Assembly (NCBI GenBank): GCA_002381865.1
Contig: DFYO01000062.1
Span: 2,944-19,005, forward strand
Origin: Clostridiales bacterium UBA4080
Lineage (GTDB): Bacteria > Bacillota > Clostridia > Lachnospirales > Vallitaleaceae
Length of the DNA: 16,062 bases
Direction of reading: 5' to 3'
In this document: positions 1-8,929 of the stretch, piece after piece
Layout of the letters: each line of letters starts with the position of its first letter
Numbering within the stretch: the first letter of the stretch is position 1
Position numbers and translations under genes: made by a program
Notes under the pieces: generated by a model
The model's input: only the letters and a program-made list of their open reading frames with translations
Databases searched by the model: none
What the model was told of the DNA's origin: nothing

Positions 1-1936
1 ACAAGTTTCTGAATTCTTGGAAATAGTAGTTGCGATATCTGTAGTATGTATATAAACTCCTGAATCGTCTACCTAAAAATTCCATTGATTGTATGCTTTG
101 CTCTGAGAGAAGACCCACGCCTACTTCACTGTTTCCTGCTATTACAAGCGGGTAATCAATATATGTTATCTTATCTTCAAGAAACAAATTAAGCATGCCA
201 GTATATAAATCCTGACTGTCTCCATCTTCAAATTTACCAGTAAATTCTAATATTTTATTAATATGCTTCCTCCTTACGCAGGAAACCAAATACATATTTG
301 GCATATATAAATATGAAATATTACTTAGTGAAAACTTCTTAATAAAAGGTTCCGTTAGGAATTCTTTTGTTTTTGTATTATCATTAAGTATATAATTAAT
401 GATAATTTTATTCGCCACGTCATCATTCGGATAGTCTGGCCAGTAATATAAAGCGTGATTCCATACAAATACATTATTGTCAGGATATTGTTGTATTGCA
501 TTATACATCATAGAAAGCGCTGTCTTTATCAGCCCGTCATCTGAGCCAAGAGATATCAGATATCTCCCGTGAGAGTTCAAATAAGCGAACTCAAAACTTT
601 TCGATAAGCTTAAGTCAAATGGCGTTCGAATATATCGAATATGCGGATTTCTAATGCTATTTACAAAGTCCTCCACTTTAACATTATTGTCACAGCTGTT
701 ATCACTTACTAATATTTCATAAGTCCCTTCAAAATCTTGATCAAGACATGTTTCAATAGTTTCACTAAGATATTTAATTGAATTTCGAACAGGTATTATT
801 ATGCTAAAATCACACTCTGGTTCTTTTAAAAATTCCTTTTTAACGTCAAATCCCCATATGTGCGAAATAGAGGATAAATATGATCCAAGCAAAAGACAAT
901 CCATTCTTGCTATTGGTTGTATTTCATAATGTCTGAAATACATTTCAAATATTTTGCTGATTTCTACATCTTCATTTAACTCCATTAATAAATCAGAGTT
1001 TCCGAATAAGACTATCGGATCTCCAGTGTCATTTTGATCATTCAGAAATTTAATCATATCAGATAAAAAACCTATTTCGACTCTTGCTTCTGTTTTTGGA
1101 ATTCTAATTGTTATTATATTTCCTTCTCTAACCTGTAATTCAAAACACTTGTTTATAGAAAAGGTTTCACTGCCAGATTCATAATACGGAACAATATGGT
1201 ATATGATTACGCCAAGCCTCGAAAGTGCTTTGACTAAACAGCGTTCTCTTAACATACTTGATTGATTAGAGTGCTCTGAAATCAAACAATATTTATTCCT
1301 ATTTCCTGCTAATAATTCATCTTTGAATTTTTTTGCCTGCGTATAATGCGAAAATGCTTCTATAATATCATTACTAATATCGATTCTCAGATGCTGTGCC
1401 AAAGCCAAATATACTACTGTTTCTGTAATTCTAAGCATTTGGAAATTATCAATAATAATGTTTCCAAGAGTTTCTTTTGTATAGTCATCATTTATTAAAA
1501 ATTTATTGTAAACACAATATGATTTCTCCTCCTGCACACAAAGAAACAAATTACGCTCTTCTTTTGTTCCGGATAAAATTTTATAACTGTTTTCATATTT
1601 ATTCGCTTGAATCTTATTACCAAAATATTGATGTATTTTAGATAAATAATTAATTGCAATTAAATCTTCAGTATCTACCATTACATATGGGAAATAATCT
1701 TTGTACAATTCATAGGCATCATGATAATTTCCAAGTTCTAAAAGGCATTGCACCTTTAAGTTTACGCATTTCCTTATACAAGTCGTCGTAGGAATTAACA
1801 TATTGATTTTCTTTATCGCAATTTCAAATGACTTATTGTCTATCAACCGTTGAATAATATTTATAATTAATTTTTCTTTCACGTTCATATATACAATTGA
1901 TCCTTCCATGGTTTCTTTCACATTCAGTATTCTCAT
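1..1936 (-). CDS. Large GT2-family glycosyltransferase with N-terminal helical extension (3' end outside window)
   Basis: The minus-strand frame is open from an ATG at 1936 to the window edge: 645 codons with no stop, so the C-terminus is missing. Residues 1 to about 150 read as amphipathic helices of TPR-like character (for example ECLLELGNYHDA-like spacing, seen as CLLELGNYHDAYELY). Residues about 160-370 match no domain I recognise. A GT-A glycosyltransferase domain starts near residue 375 with CDFSIIIPVRN, followed by the ILVSDNS strand and a GSDDG metal/nucleotide-sugar motif at about 464-468 (the DXD equivalent). No membrane segment is visible, so it is probably cytoplasmic. The start lies one base after the stop of the upstream membrane-protein gene, which implies translational coupling. 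It is very AT-rich compared with gmd. The donor and acceptor sugars cannot be read from sequence. Confidence 0.85.
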   Translation of the reverse strand, partial: MRILNVKETMEGSIVYMNVKEKLIINIIQRLIDNKSFEIAIKKINMLIPTTTCIRKCVNLKVQCLLELGNYHDAYELYKDYFPYVMVDTEDLIAINYLSKIHQYFGNKIQANKYENSYKILSGTKEERNLFLCVQEEKSYCVYNKFLINDDYTKETLGNIIIDNFQMLRITETVVYLALAQHLRIDISNDIIEAFSHYTQAKKFKDELLAGNRNKYCLISEHSNQSSMLRERCLVKALSRLGVIIYHIVPYYESGSETFSINKCFELQVREGNIITIRIPKTEARVEIGFLSDMIKFLNDQNDTGDPIVLFGNSDLLMELNEDVEISKIFEMYFRHYEIQPIARMDCLLLGSYLSSISHIWGFDVKKEFLKEPECDFSIIIPVRNSIKYLSETIETCLDQDFEGTYEILVSDNSCDNNVKVEDFVNSIRNPHIRYIRTPFDLSLSKSFEFAYLNSHGRYLISLGSDDGLIKTALSMMYNAIQQYPDNNVFVWNHALYYWPDYPNDDVANKIIINYILNDNTKTKEFLTEPFIKKFSLSNISYLYMPNMYLVSCVRRKHINKILEFTGKFEDGDSQDLYTGMLNLFLEDKITYIDYPLVIAGNSEVGVGLLSEQSIQSMEFLGRRFRSLYTYYRYRNYYFQEFRNL

Positions 1937-1937
1937 C

Positions 1938-4202
1938 TCAAATCCATAGAATATTACTACCACCATTTGAATATATTTTGTTCTGTTTCTTAAGCAAAGG
2001 GGATATGTAAGTGATGTTCCAGTACTTCTTTCCATGCATTTCTCCATACAATAAACCATAATGGATGTTGGAGTATCCCAAATAGGTATAAGAACCATCT
2101 CTTAATTCAGTAGAATTTGTCAGTAAGTTTAAGTACTTCTGTGGGATCATACCATAACTATTTAGAATGCGAAGATGTGGTAAATCAGCATAAGCTTTAA
2201 GATAATTATGATAATTATCATGATATTTTGATATCCATTCCACACCTGCAATGTCCCGATCTGTATAATATGTCGCATAAAAAGCATTTATATCTCCTGC
2301 ATCTCCATATTCCCCAACACTCTCCTGGCTCAATGCAATTGAACCCGGATGGTCCTTCGTAATTTCATAAACCCAACCGGAATTAAACAGCAGAAAAATC
2401 GCTAAAAATATAGATAGCACATATAACGAACTATTCATACATTGATTGGTCCAGGCCACCTTAAAAGCTCTGCTAATTACATTTAAAACTGTTATTCCAC
2501 CGATTATACAGAATGGAGCCAGAAAGAAAAGAGTAATATGATATAGCCTTGTTGTGCCAAGACAGAAAGAAGCAAATGGAAGTGCAATGGTAGCAAGACA
2601 TATTAGATAATTCACTGCGGAAAATGCAGAATACTCTTTCTTAAAACCTGTTGCTTTATGTTTCAGCAATAATGTTAGAATACCCACTGAAATAAATAAC
2701 TGACTAAGTAGATGAAGATATTTTAGTATGTTATGTAGTGGTGATATTGTTTCACTTACAATGACATTCAAAGCAGGTGAAGCCTCTGGATCTAGAAATT
2801 CTGTAAAGATGCTGCTTGCAATTTGATTGCCGATGGAAACAATTGTATTGAATGAAATAGAGCTTGAGACATACATATACCACATTATTGTAAATGTTAT
2901 AAATAAGAGGACATAAGTCGATTTGATTGTTCTGCCTTCTATCTTTGAAGGGATTGAATTGCCCATAAGCTTTAAATTATTATATATATCAGATTTGTAA
3001 TGAAATTTATTAATCCATCGTTGGATCTCCGCTTTCTCTACTAAAACTAATATTATCCATACAGCGATAAGAGAAAACATAAAGATGTAAGATAGCCCAT
3101 AGTGAGATACTGCCAGTGAAATGCCGAAGACGATGAATAGAAACGATTGCTTCACTTTATCCATATCATTGTCTACCATTAGTAAGATAAACAAAACAAA
3201 AAAAAGTTCGGCAACTTGTTGTCTTGCCAACTGTATCATTTCTAAATAAAAAACCCCATACGATACAAAAAAAAAGCATGATAAAAATGCAACTCTATCA
3301 TTTATCTGCTTTTGAAATATGCGGTATAAGCAGAGAGGTATTAAGGAAAATACTAGAGGATAGATTATTTTGAAGACCCATGTTGTTTCCATATTGGAAA
3401 TAATAGATAAAAATGGAGCTAACATAATGATACTCAGCATGGCATTACACTTATCAGGCAGCGTTGGGTCCCAGATAGAATTCATCTTCGTTAAATTAAC
3501 CAGATAAAGTTCATAGTGGATATCCCATCCCCATATATACATTGAAATTAGTGATGTATGATATAATAAAGATATCGAAATCATAAACACAGCTAAGGGA
3601 TACAGATTACTTGGTATGAATTTATCAAAACCAATTATAATGGCTGTTAACGCAATTATAACTATTAAAAACATCAAAAGAATATTTGTATTATGGAAAT
3701 TTACAAAATATGTCCCGAGTACCGCTAACAAAGGAATCAAACATAAAAATAATGCCGGTGGAGATAATATTTCTTTTACGTCAATGTAAACCGGCTCAGA
3801 GAATTCTTTATCTCTTATATAACACAGAACACATAAAACAAGCACGATCATACTTATCGTAATGATCAATGGTACGAATGAAATTGGTTTAGAGATACCG
3901 AAAAATGGATAGAACACGTTTACAAAACATCCGGTGAACATCAAGACTGCAATACTCAAGCCGACTGTGTACAGCAACGTCTCGATATCACCAAGTTTGT
4001 GCAATCTAAGAATCCGGAGTATGAGAATGCCTGGTACAAAAATTAAAAAAATAAATCCAATAAGTTGTCGTAAAATTGGGATGTGTAAGCCTATTGTATC
4101 TAAACCAATTACACTCCACAATGCCAACTGGATGGCTAACACAACTTTAAGGAATTTTCTTATTTCCCAGTCATTCATCTGAAAAGGGTTATTTATCTGC
4201 AT
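1938..4202 (-). CDS. DUF2206-type polytopic membrane protein, probable GT-C-like glycan transferase/polymerase
   Basis: This is a 754-residue protein with about a dozen or more hydrophobic segments from residue 17 to about 620, then a roughly 120-residue polar, Tyr/Asn-rich C-terminal tail probably outside the cell. The N-terminal stretch (PGILILRILRLHKLGDIETL, then LYTVGLSIA and a GISKPIS turn, residues 57-107) is what I recognise as typical of archaeal DUF2206 proteins and is also reminiscent of DUF1616. A loop motif WGWDIHYE at 224-231 puts Asp and Glu between membrane segments, as acidic residues sit in GT-C enzymes; that catalytic reading is inference. The start is supported by AGGAAG about 9 nt upstream. 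It sits amid cytoplasmic glycosyltransferases, so a role in lipid-linked glycan transfer or polymerisation fits. Function is unproven. Confidence 0.8.
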   Translation of the reverse strand: MQINNPFQMNDWEIRKFLKVVLAIQLALWSVIGLDTIGLHIPILRQLIGFIFLIFVPGILILRILRLHKLGDIETLLYTVGLSIAVLMFTGCFVNVFYPFFGISKPISFVPLIITISMIVLVLCVLCYIRDKEFSEPVYIDVKEILSPPALFLCLIPLLAVLGTYFVNFHNTNILLMFLIVIIALTAIIIGFDKFIPSNLYPLAVFMISISLLYHTSLISMYIWGWDIHYELYLVNLTKMNSIWDPTLPDKCNAMLSIIMLAPFLSIISNMETTWVFKIIYPLVFSLIPLCLYRIFQKQINDRVAFLSCFFFVSYGVFYLEMIQLARQQVAELFFVLFILLMVDNDMDKVKQSFLFIVFGISLAVSHYGLSYIFMFSLIAVWIILVLVEKAEIQRWINKFHYKSDIYNNLKLMGNSIPSKIEGRTIKSTYVLLFITFTIMWYMYVSSSISFNTIVSIGNQIASSIFTEFLDPEASPALNVIVSETISPLHNILKYLHLLSQLFISVGILTLLLKHKATGFKKEYSAFSAVNYLICLATIALPFASFCLGTTRLYHITLFFLAPFCIIGGITVLNVISRAFKVAWTNQCMNSSLYVLSIFLAIFLLFNSGWVYEITKDHPGSIALSQESVGEYGDAGDINAFYATYYTDRDIAGVEWISKYHDNYHNYLKAYADLPHLRILNSYGMIPQKYLNLLTNSTELRDGSYTYLGYSNIHYGLLYGEMHGKKYWNITYISPLLKKQNKIYSNGGSNILWI

Positions 4203-4251
4203 TGTTATTTCTTCCTATGTGCATTGTAATATTAATTCACAAGTATGGTGG

Positions 4252-4273
4252 CAGTTTATCGGCCAGTTTATCG
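4252..4273. repeat. Short tandem direct repeat between two glycan genes
   Basis: CAGTTTATCG occurs twice, at 4252-4261 and 4264-4273, in the 79-base gap between the GT4 gene and the membrane-protein gene. It is probably replication slippage. No regulatory role is evident. Confidence 0.5.
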
Positions 4274-4281
4274 TTTGAGAC

Positions 4282-5511
4282 CTACATTGCTCGTGTACTC
4301 GATATGTCTATAGTAATCTCTGATCGTTTGGATTTATCTCTTTTATTTATCAGATTGCTATACAATCTATTCAGTAATTTGCCTGACTTATCCCAATCAT
4401 ATTCTTTCTCAGCCAACATTCTTGCATTCCTGCCTAACCGTTTACTTTCTCCTTCATTCTCTATCAGGTGTTCTATCGCCTCAACAAACTCTTTATTTAC
4501 AGCATCAACAATAATTACATGTTCCCCATCTTCAGCTTCTATACCCTCTATTCCTTTTTTAGTTGTTACAATTGGCAATCCGATACTCAGATAATCTAGT
4601 ATTTTCATCTTTGTTCCACCCCCTCTAAGAAGGGGAACTATTGCTATGTTTGAGGCACTTAACAAGGAATGTAAATCATTTACAAAACCAATGTATTTTA
4701 CATTGCCTTTTTCAATATTTGGGACATCTTTACCTGCTATTATAAACCTTACATTATGATACAGCTTTTTAATTTCCGGAGCGATATAGCTTGTTATTAA
4801 ATCAATCGCTTCTTTGTTCGGTAGATAGGTGTATATACCGTGAAAAATGATAATTATATCTTCAGGAGCAAAACCAAATTCTTTTCTGGCTCTGTTTTTC
4901 TCTTTTAAGGAATCTGGACTTAGAATATTAGTTCCTGAAGGGATAACAGATATTTTAACGGGATTTACATTGTATTTTTTAATGAATAAATCTCTGTCTT
5001 CACGGCTTACTGATATTACGTGATTAGCAAATTTAACTGCAAGCCTTTCTAGAAATGGAATGTAAAAAAGACCGCCGATTCTTTTATAAAAGGGTAATAT
5101 AGGGTTCGTAGTATTTTTAACAATAATTCCTGCAACACTTTGCGCATCATAAACAACCGGAACGTTTAATCTCAGTAACTTTGAAATAAATTTTGCACTA
5201 ATAATTCCAGCAGGGAACGCTATGTGTATTAAATCTATTTTCTCCTTTTTCAGTATCCTGTACAAATTAAGATGGAAACTTATATTAAAGTCGGTTAAGA
5301 ATGGAGGAATATACCATCTGAAGCCAATTGCCTTTATTTGTGGGCATTTCCCATTATCACTTAAAAAGCAATCCGGTTCAAAAATGGTAATGTTATTATT
5401 TTTGTTAAGTTGGGTCGCTAAATTAAAAACTCTATTTTGACCCCCACTACCTTTAGGGTCAAGAGCATCACCAAATGGGTAAACAACCAACAAATCTTTT
5501 ATCTTCGTCAT
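4282..5511 (-). CDS. GT4-family (GT-B) glycosyltransferase
   Basis: This 409-residue protein has the two-domain GT-B layout. The N-terminal acceptor domain carries a GSGGQ glycine loop at residues 21-25 and an IHIAFPAG strand. The C-terminal nucleotide-sugar domain contains IIIFHGIYTYLPNKEAI (about 225-240), PLLRGGGTKMK at 293-303 and IGLPIVTT. The usual E-x7-E pair is not intact: the first Glu position is occupied by the TKMK segment, as in the subgroup with a PL..GGGTK.K motif. It would transfer a sugar from a nucleotide donor to a growing glycan at the cytoplasmic membrane face; donor and acceptor are unknown. A purine-rich AGAGG lies about 13 nt before the ATG. It starts 39 bases after the preceding GT4 gene, and the C-terminal 20 residues are Ser/Lys/Arg-rich and look dispensable. 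Confidence 0.9.
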   Translation of the reverse strand: MTKIKDLLVVYPFGDALDPKGSGGQNRVFNLATQLNKNNNITIFEPDCFLSDNGKCPQIKAIGFRWYIPPFLTDFNISFHLNLYRILKKEKIDLIHIAFPAGIISAKFISKLLRLNVPVVYDAQSVAGIIVKNTTNPILPFYKRIGGLFYIPFLERLAVKFANHVISVSREDRDLFIKKYNVNPVKISVIPSGTNILSPDSLKEKNRARKEFGFAPEDIIIIFHGIYTYLPNKEAIDLITSYIAPEIKKLYHNVRFIIAGKDVPNIEKGNVKYIGFVNDLHSLLSASNIAIVPLLRGGGTKMKILDYLSIGLPIVTTKKGIEGIEAEDGEHVIIVDAVNKEFVEAIEHLIENEGESKRLGRNARMLAEKEYDWDKSGKLLNRLYSNLINKRDKSKRSEITIDISSTRAM

Positions 5512-5550
5512 TTGTAAAATAAAACCTCTTGCTTTTATTTGAATCTTTAC

Positions 5551-6744
5551 TTACTGAAGAACATTGTTATATACTTTAACAGTATCATCAGCGATTCTTT
5601 CCCAAGAATAATCTTTGACTCTTTCTATTGCGTTAATTGACATTTTATTTTTTATATCTTCATTTTTTAACAAATAGATTATTGCATCTGCAAGACTGTT
5701 TTCGTCGCCTCTTTTAGTAACAATACCATTATATCCATCTTCGATTATACACTTAAACGTTTCCAAATCGCTAACAACCATTGGGAGACCGGAAGCAGAA
5801 GCTTCTAAAAACACATTTGGAAAAACTTCTGTCTTCATTGTAGAAGGTAAACAAAAAACATCAGCTGCCTTGTAATATAATGGCTTTAGGTCCTTCCCCG
5901 CAAATCCAGCAAATTTAACATAATTTTCAACACCCAAACTATTTGATAACATTTCAAGTTCTTTTCTCATCACACCGCTGCCAACGAAGATTAATTGTGT
6001 ATTTGGAAATTTACTTATTACTCTCGGCATAGCTTTTATTAAAATATCTGGTCCTTTACGGTGAGCAAGAACACCAACAAATAATATCAGGTTTTTATTT
6101 AGAGGCAACTTTAATTTTTCTCTACACTTTTCTTTTGAATACGAAATATTAAAGTCTTCAAAGCTTATACCGTTTGGAATGACAACTATTTTGCTTCGAT
6201 GTTTCTCTAAAAATCTTGATTCTCCAATGTAATGTTCGGAGGGGCAGATGATAGTGTTTGCATAAGATAGTACTTTATCAAGATAATATCTATCATAGAA
6301 CGAAATAGCCATTTTAGAAATAAAGTCGCCGGGTGCTGTATCGGGGTCACCATGACAGGTAAGGATAAATGGTATATTATTCCTTTTAGCGTATAATAGG
6401 GCAGGAATATCTGAAAGAATAGATGGAGCATGAGCATGAAGGATATCAATTTGGCATTTTGGATATTTGAAGAATGACTTTAATGAAATATAGCTACCTC
6501 TGAAGATAAGATTTACACCATTTCTATATATGGTTATATTTTCATAATTCTCAACTGAATCTTTAGAATCTGATGATACAGTAAAAATATTTATTTCATG
6601 ATCTTTTTTCTTTGCTATGCCCATCGCTAAATGATATGCTACATTTGCTCCTCCATCCAGAAGACACCACCTTGCATAATCTTCTGATACATTACTATGA
6701 GAGTTTGCATATGGAAACCGCTTGACAAAGTATCCTATCTTCAT
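5551..6744 (-). CDS. GT4-family (GT-B) glycosyltransferase
   Basis: This 397-residue GT-B enzyme begins MKIGYFVKRFPY, with a glycine-containing GGANVAYHLA loop around residue 32 that is typical of the acceptor domain of GT4 enzymes. The C-terminal donor domain shows LFVGVLAHRKGPDILIKA near 220-237 and the E-x7-E signature from Glu306 to Glu314 (EVFPNVFLE), followed by SGLPMVVSD. Length is normal for the family, and members use NDP-sugars with retention of configuration. A strong Shine-Dalgarno AAGGTGG sits 10 nt before the ATG and overlaps the end of the fcl-like gene, 14 bases upstream, so the two are co-transcribed and likely coupled. Specificity cannot be read, but GDP-fucose or a GDP-dideoxyhexose is a reasonable candidate donor given that neighbour. 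Confidence 0.92.
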   Translation of the reverse strand: MKIGYFVKRFPYANSHSNVSEDYARWCLLDGGANVAYHLAMGIAKKKDHEINIFTVSSDSKDSVENYENITIYRNGVNLIFRGSYISLKSFFKYPKCQIDILHAHAPSILSDIPALLYAKRNNIPFILTCHGDPDTAPGDFISKMAISFYDRYYLDKVLSYANTIICPSEHYIGESRFLEKHRSKIVVIPNGISFEDFNISYSKEKCREKLKLPLNKNLILFVGVLAHRKGPDILIKAMPRVISKFPNTQLIFVGSGVMRKELEMLSNSLGVENYVKFAGFAGKDLKPLYYKAADVFCLPSTMKTEVFPNVFLEASASGLPMVVSDLETFKCIIEDGYNGIVTKRGDENSLADAIIYLLKNEDIKNKMSINAIERVKDYSWERIADDTVKVYNNVLQ

Positions 6745-6758
6745 TAACTAATCCACCT

Positions 6759-7697
6759 TCAATTTAAACTCTTTCTATACCACTCAATTGTCTTCTCAAG
6801 TCCCTCTCTGAAACCTACCTTCGCCTCAAACCCAAACTCTTCTTTTGCCCTGCTCACATCCAAGCATCTTTTTGGCTGCCCATCCGGCTTACTCGTGTCC
6901 CATCTTATTTCTCCGTCGAAGCCTGTGAGCTCTGCTATCAGCCCAACTAACTCTTTTATCGAAATTTCGAAACCAGAACCCAAATTTACAGGGGCAGGTC
7001 TATTGTATCTTTCAGCAGCTAAAATAATCCCTTCCGCTGCATCCGCAACATACAAAAACTCTCTCGTCGCTTTTCCTGTTCCCCATACCTCGATACAATT
7101 CTTGCCTGATTCTTTTGCATTAATGATTTTCTTTATCAATGCTGGAATAACATGCGAAGATTCGGGATCAAAGTCGTCTCCTATACCGTACAGATTAACC
7201 GGCAGAAGATAAATGGAATTAAATCCATATTGTTGCCTGTATGCTTGTGACTGAACCAGCATCATCTTTTTTGCTAACCCATAAGGTGCATTCGTCTCCT
7301 CCGGATAACCATTCCACAAATCTTCTTCCTTGAACGGTACAGGCGTGAACTTGGGATATGCGCAAATTGTTCCTATTGCTACAAATTTCTCCACACCTTC
7401 CTGCTTCGCCGCTTGCATTATTTGGACGCCCATGATTGCATTATCGTAAAAGAGTGTAGCTGGATGCTTCATCATATAGCCAATGCCGCCCCCTTTTGCA
7501 GCCAAGTGGATGACTACATCTATATCTTTTACTGCATTAACGCAGTTCTCCCATATTCTTAAATCGGTATCTCTACTTCTTGATATCCTTATATTCTTTT
7601 CATTAACACCTTTATCTTTTAGTTTCTCCACAATGAAAGAGCCTAAAAATCCTGCTCCACCTGTTACTAGCACATTCTTATTTTTCCAGAATGTCAT
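6759..7697 (-). CDS. fcl: GDP-L-fucose synthase / GDP-colitose synthase-type epimerase-reductase
   Basis: This is a 312-residue short-chain dehydrogenase with the NADP-binding TGGAGFLG at 12-19 and the catalytic pair Tyr139 and Lys143 (APYGLAKK). Compared by hand with E. coli GDP-fucose synthase (Ser107, Cys109, Tyr136, Lys140, His179), every position is offset by three. Cys112 and His182 (ESSHVIPAL), the epimerisation acid/base pair, are conserved, while Ser107 becomes Thr110. It is therefore expected to both epimerise and 4-reduce a GDP-4-keto-6-deoxy sugar. Fcl yields GDP-L-fucose; the homologous ColC does the same on the 3-deoxy intermediate, giving GDP-colitose. With a ColD-like gene in the same cluster, either role is possible. 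AAGAAGG lies about 9 nt before the ATG. The coding sequence is visibly less AT-rich than that of the flanking glycosyltransferases. Confidence 0.88.
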   Translation of the reverse strand: MTFWKNKNVLVTGGAGFLGSFIVEKLKDKGVNEKNIRISRSRDTDLRIWENCVNAVKDIDVVIHLAAKGGGIGYMMKHPATLFYDNAIMGVQIMQAAKQEGVEKFVAIGTICAYPKFTPVPFKEEDLWNGYPEETNAPYGLAKKMMLVQSQAYRQQYGFNSIYLLPVNLYGIGDDFDPESSHVIPALIKKIINAKESGKNCIEVWGTGKATREFLYVADAAEGIILAAERYNRPAPVNLGSGFEISIKELVGLIAELTGFDGEIRWDTSKPDGQPKRCLDVSRAKEEFGFEAKVGFREGLEKTIEWYRKSLN

Positions 7698-7772
7698 TTA
7701 ATCGACCTTCTTATTATTATTTCTGGTAAGAATAGTTTATTATCACATAAATACGATGTATGCAAAATAAGA
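7698..7772 (-). promoter_or_regulatory. Possible promoter/leader of the fcl-led block
   Basis: The 188-base gap between gmd and the fcl-like gene is the largest break inside the core glycan genes. On the minus strand it holds an AT-rich TATA-like stretch GTATTTATGTGATAA (around 7741-7755), 45-60 bases upstream of the fcl start, then a clear Shine-Dalgarno. A separate promoter for the second block is plausible, but the motif is weak in such AT-rich DNA. Confidence 0.25.
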
Positions 7773-7883
7773 TTATTCTAACTTCTTGGATTTCGTGTTC
7801 TGCAGTTTGATCATATGCATCTTTTGATTTGTTAGGTTTTCTCTCTCAAAAAGATCACTTTTGTGAAAGCAGATATTTGTCAT
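7773..7883 (-). CDS. Hypothetical 36-residue ORF directly after gmd
   Basis: An ATG two bases after the gmd stop codon opens a 36-residue frame (MTNICFHKSDLFERENLTNQ, then a Lys/Met-rich tail). A GGTGG lies about 8 nt before the ATG, inside the end of gmd, so translational coupling is possible. The product is polar with no domain or membrane segment that I recognise. An open frame this short can arise by chance in AT-rich DNA; conservation would decide. Confidence 0.2.
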   Translation of the reverse strand: MTNICFHKSDLFERENLTNQKMHMIKLQNTKSKKLE

Positions 7884-7885
7884 CT

Positions 7886-8929
7886 TTAATCCACCCCCCA
7901 CCATCTTTCGGGGAACTTTTTCTTTAATATTTTATCTCCTTCACCAATAGTCTCTTCGCCTATGGCTCTCAAATCAGCATCTACCATAATCTTAACCAAA
8001 TCTTCAAATTTAATCTTTGGATTCCAGCCTAACTTTTTTCTTGCTTTTGCAGGATTCGAAATTAACGCTTCTACTTCTAATGGTCTATAATATTTCGGAT
8101 CAATCTTAACATGCTCTTCTACATCCAATCCCACATATGAAAAGGCTTCCTCTAAAAACTCTCTGACCGAATGAACTTCTGCAGTTCCCACGACAAAATC
8201 TTCCGGCTCTTCAATTTGGAGCATTTCCCACATACATTTCACATATTCAGGAGCATATCCCCAATCTCTTTTCGTATCCAAATTTCCTAAATATAGGTAT
8301 TTCTCTTTCCCTGCAAGAATTCTTGCTATACTCCTCGTGATTTTCCGCGTCACGAAAGTCGCACCCCTTCTCGGCGATTCGTGATTGAACAGTATTCCAT
8401 TACAGGCGAAAATCTTATACCCATCACGGTAATTACTTGTCATCCAGTATGCATTAACCTTGGCACAGGCATAAGGGCTCCTTGGCCTGAATGACGTTTC
8501 TTCATTCTGCGGTGGTGGTGATGCGCCAAACATTTCACTGCTTGAAGCCTGATAGAATTTTACAGCATTGCCGCTCCTTCTTATTGCTTCTAATATTCTT
8601 GTAGTGCCTAATGCAGTGACATTTCCAGAATATTCAGGGGCATCAAAACTTACCCGTACATGGCTCTGTGCTCCCAGATGGTATACCTCGTCAGGTTTTA
8701 TGTTATAAATTATATTTGAGATTTGCTCAGAATCCGAAAGGTCTCCGTAGTGCAGAAACAATCTTGCATTCGGATCATGGGGATCAACATAGATATGGTC
8801 TATTCTGCCTGTATTGAAGGCAGATGACCTTCTGATAATGCCGTGTACTTCGTATCCTTTGCTTAGCAATAGCTCTGCTAAGTATGAGCCATCCTGTCCG
8901 GTTATACCTGTGACCAGCGCTTTTTTCAT
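7886..8929 (-). CDS. gmd: GDP-mannose 4,6-dehydratase
   Basis: This converts GDP-D-mannose to GDP-4-keto-6-deoxy-D-mannose, the common precursor of GDP-L-fucose, GDP-rhamnose, GDP-perosamine and GDP-colitose. The 347-residue protein is standard length and carries the diagnostic N-terminal VTGITGQDGSYL (6-17), the IIRRSSAFNTGRIDHI loop (31-46), the active-site strand ASSSEMFG (128-135, with Ser130 and Glu132) and Tyr153/Lys157 in SPYACAKVNAYW. NHESPRRG (about 183-190) is also characteristic. The start is set by a near-perfect Shine-Dalgarno AAGGAGGTT (8935-8943) inside the end of the upstream GT4 gene and an ATGA stop/start overlap, so the two are translationally coupled. It is less AT-rich than most of the cluster. 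Confidence 0.97.
   Translation of the reverse strand: MKKALVTGITGQDGSYLAELLLSKGYEVHGIIRRSSAFNTGRIDHIYVDPHDPNARLFLHYGDLSDSEQISNIIYNIKPDEVYHLGAQSHVRVSFDAPEYSGNVTALGTTRILEAIRRSGNAVKFYQASSSEMFGASPPPQNEETSFRPRSPYACAKVNAYWMTSNYRDGYKIFACNGILFNHESPRRGATFVTRKITRSIARILAGKEKYLYLGNLDTKRDWGYAPEYVKCMWEMLQIEEPEDFVVGTAEVHSVREFLEEAFSYVGLDVEEHVKIDPKYYRPLEVEALISNPAKARKKLGWNPKIKFEDLVKIMVDADLRAIGEETIGEGDKILKKKFPERWWGVD

Noticed and set aside
7840..7870. Short TCAC-TTTT-GTGA inverted repeat after gmd as a terminator
   Set aside because: Only four base pairs and AT-rich surroundings; too weak to call.
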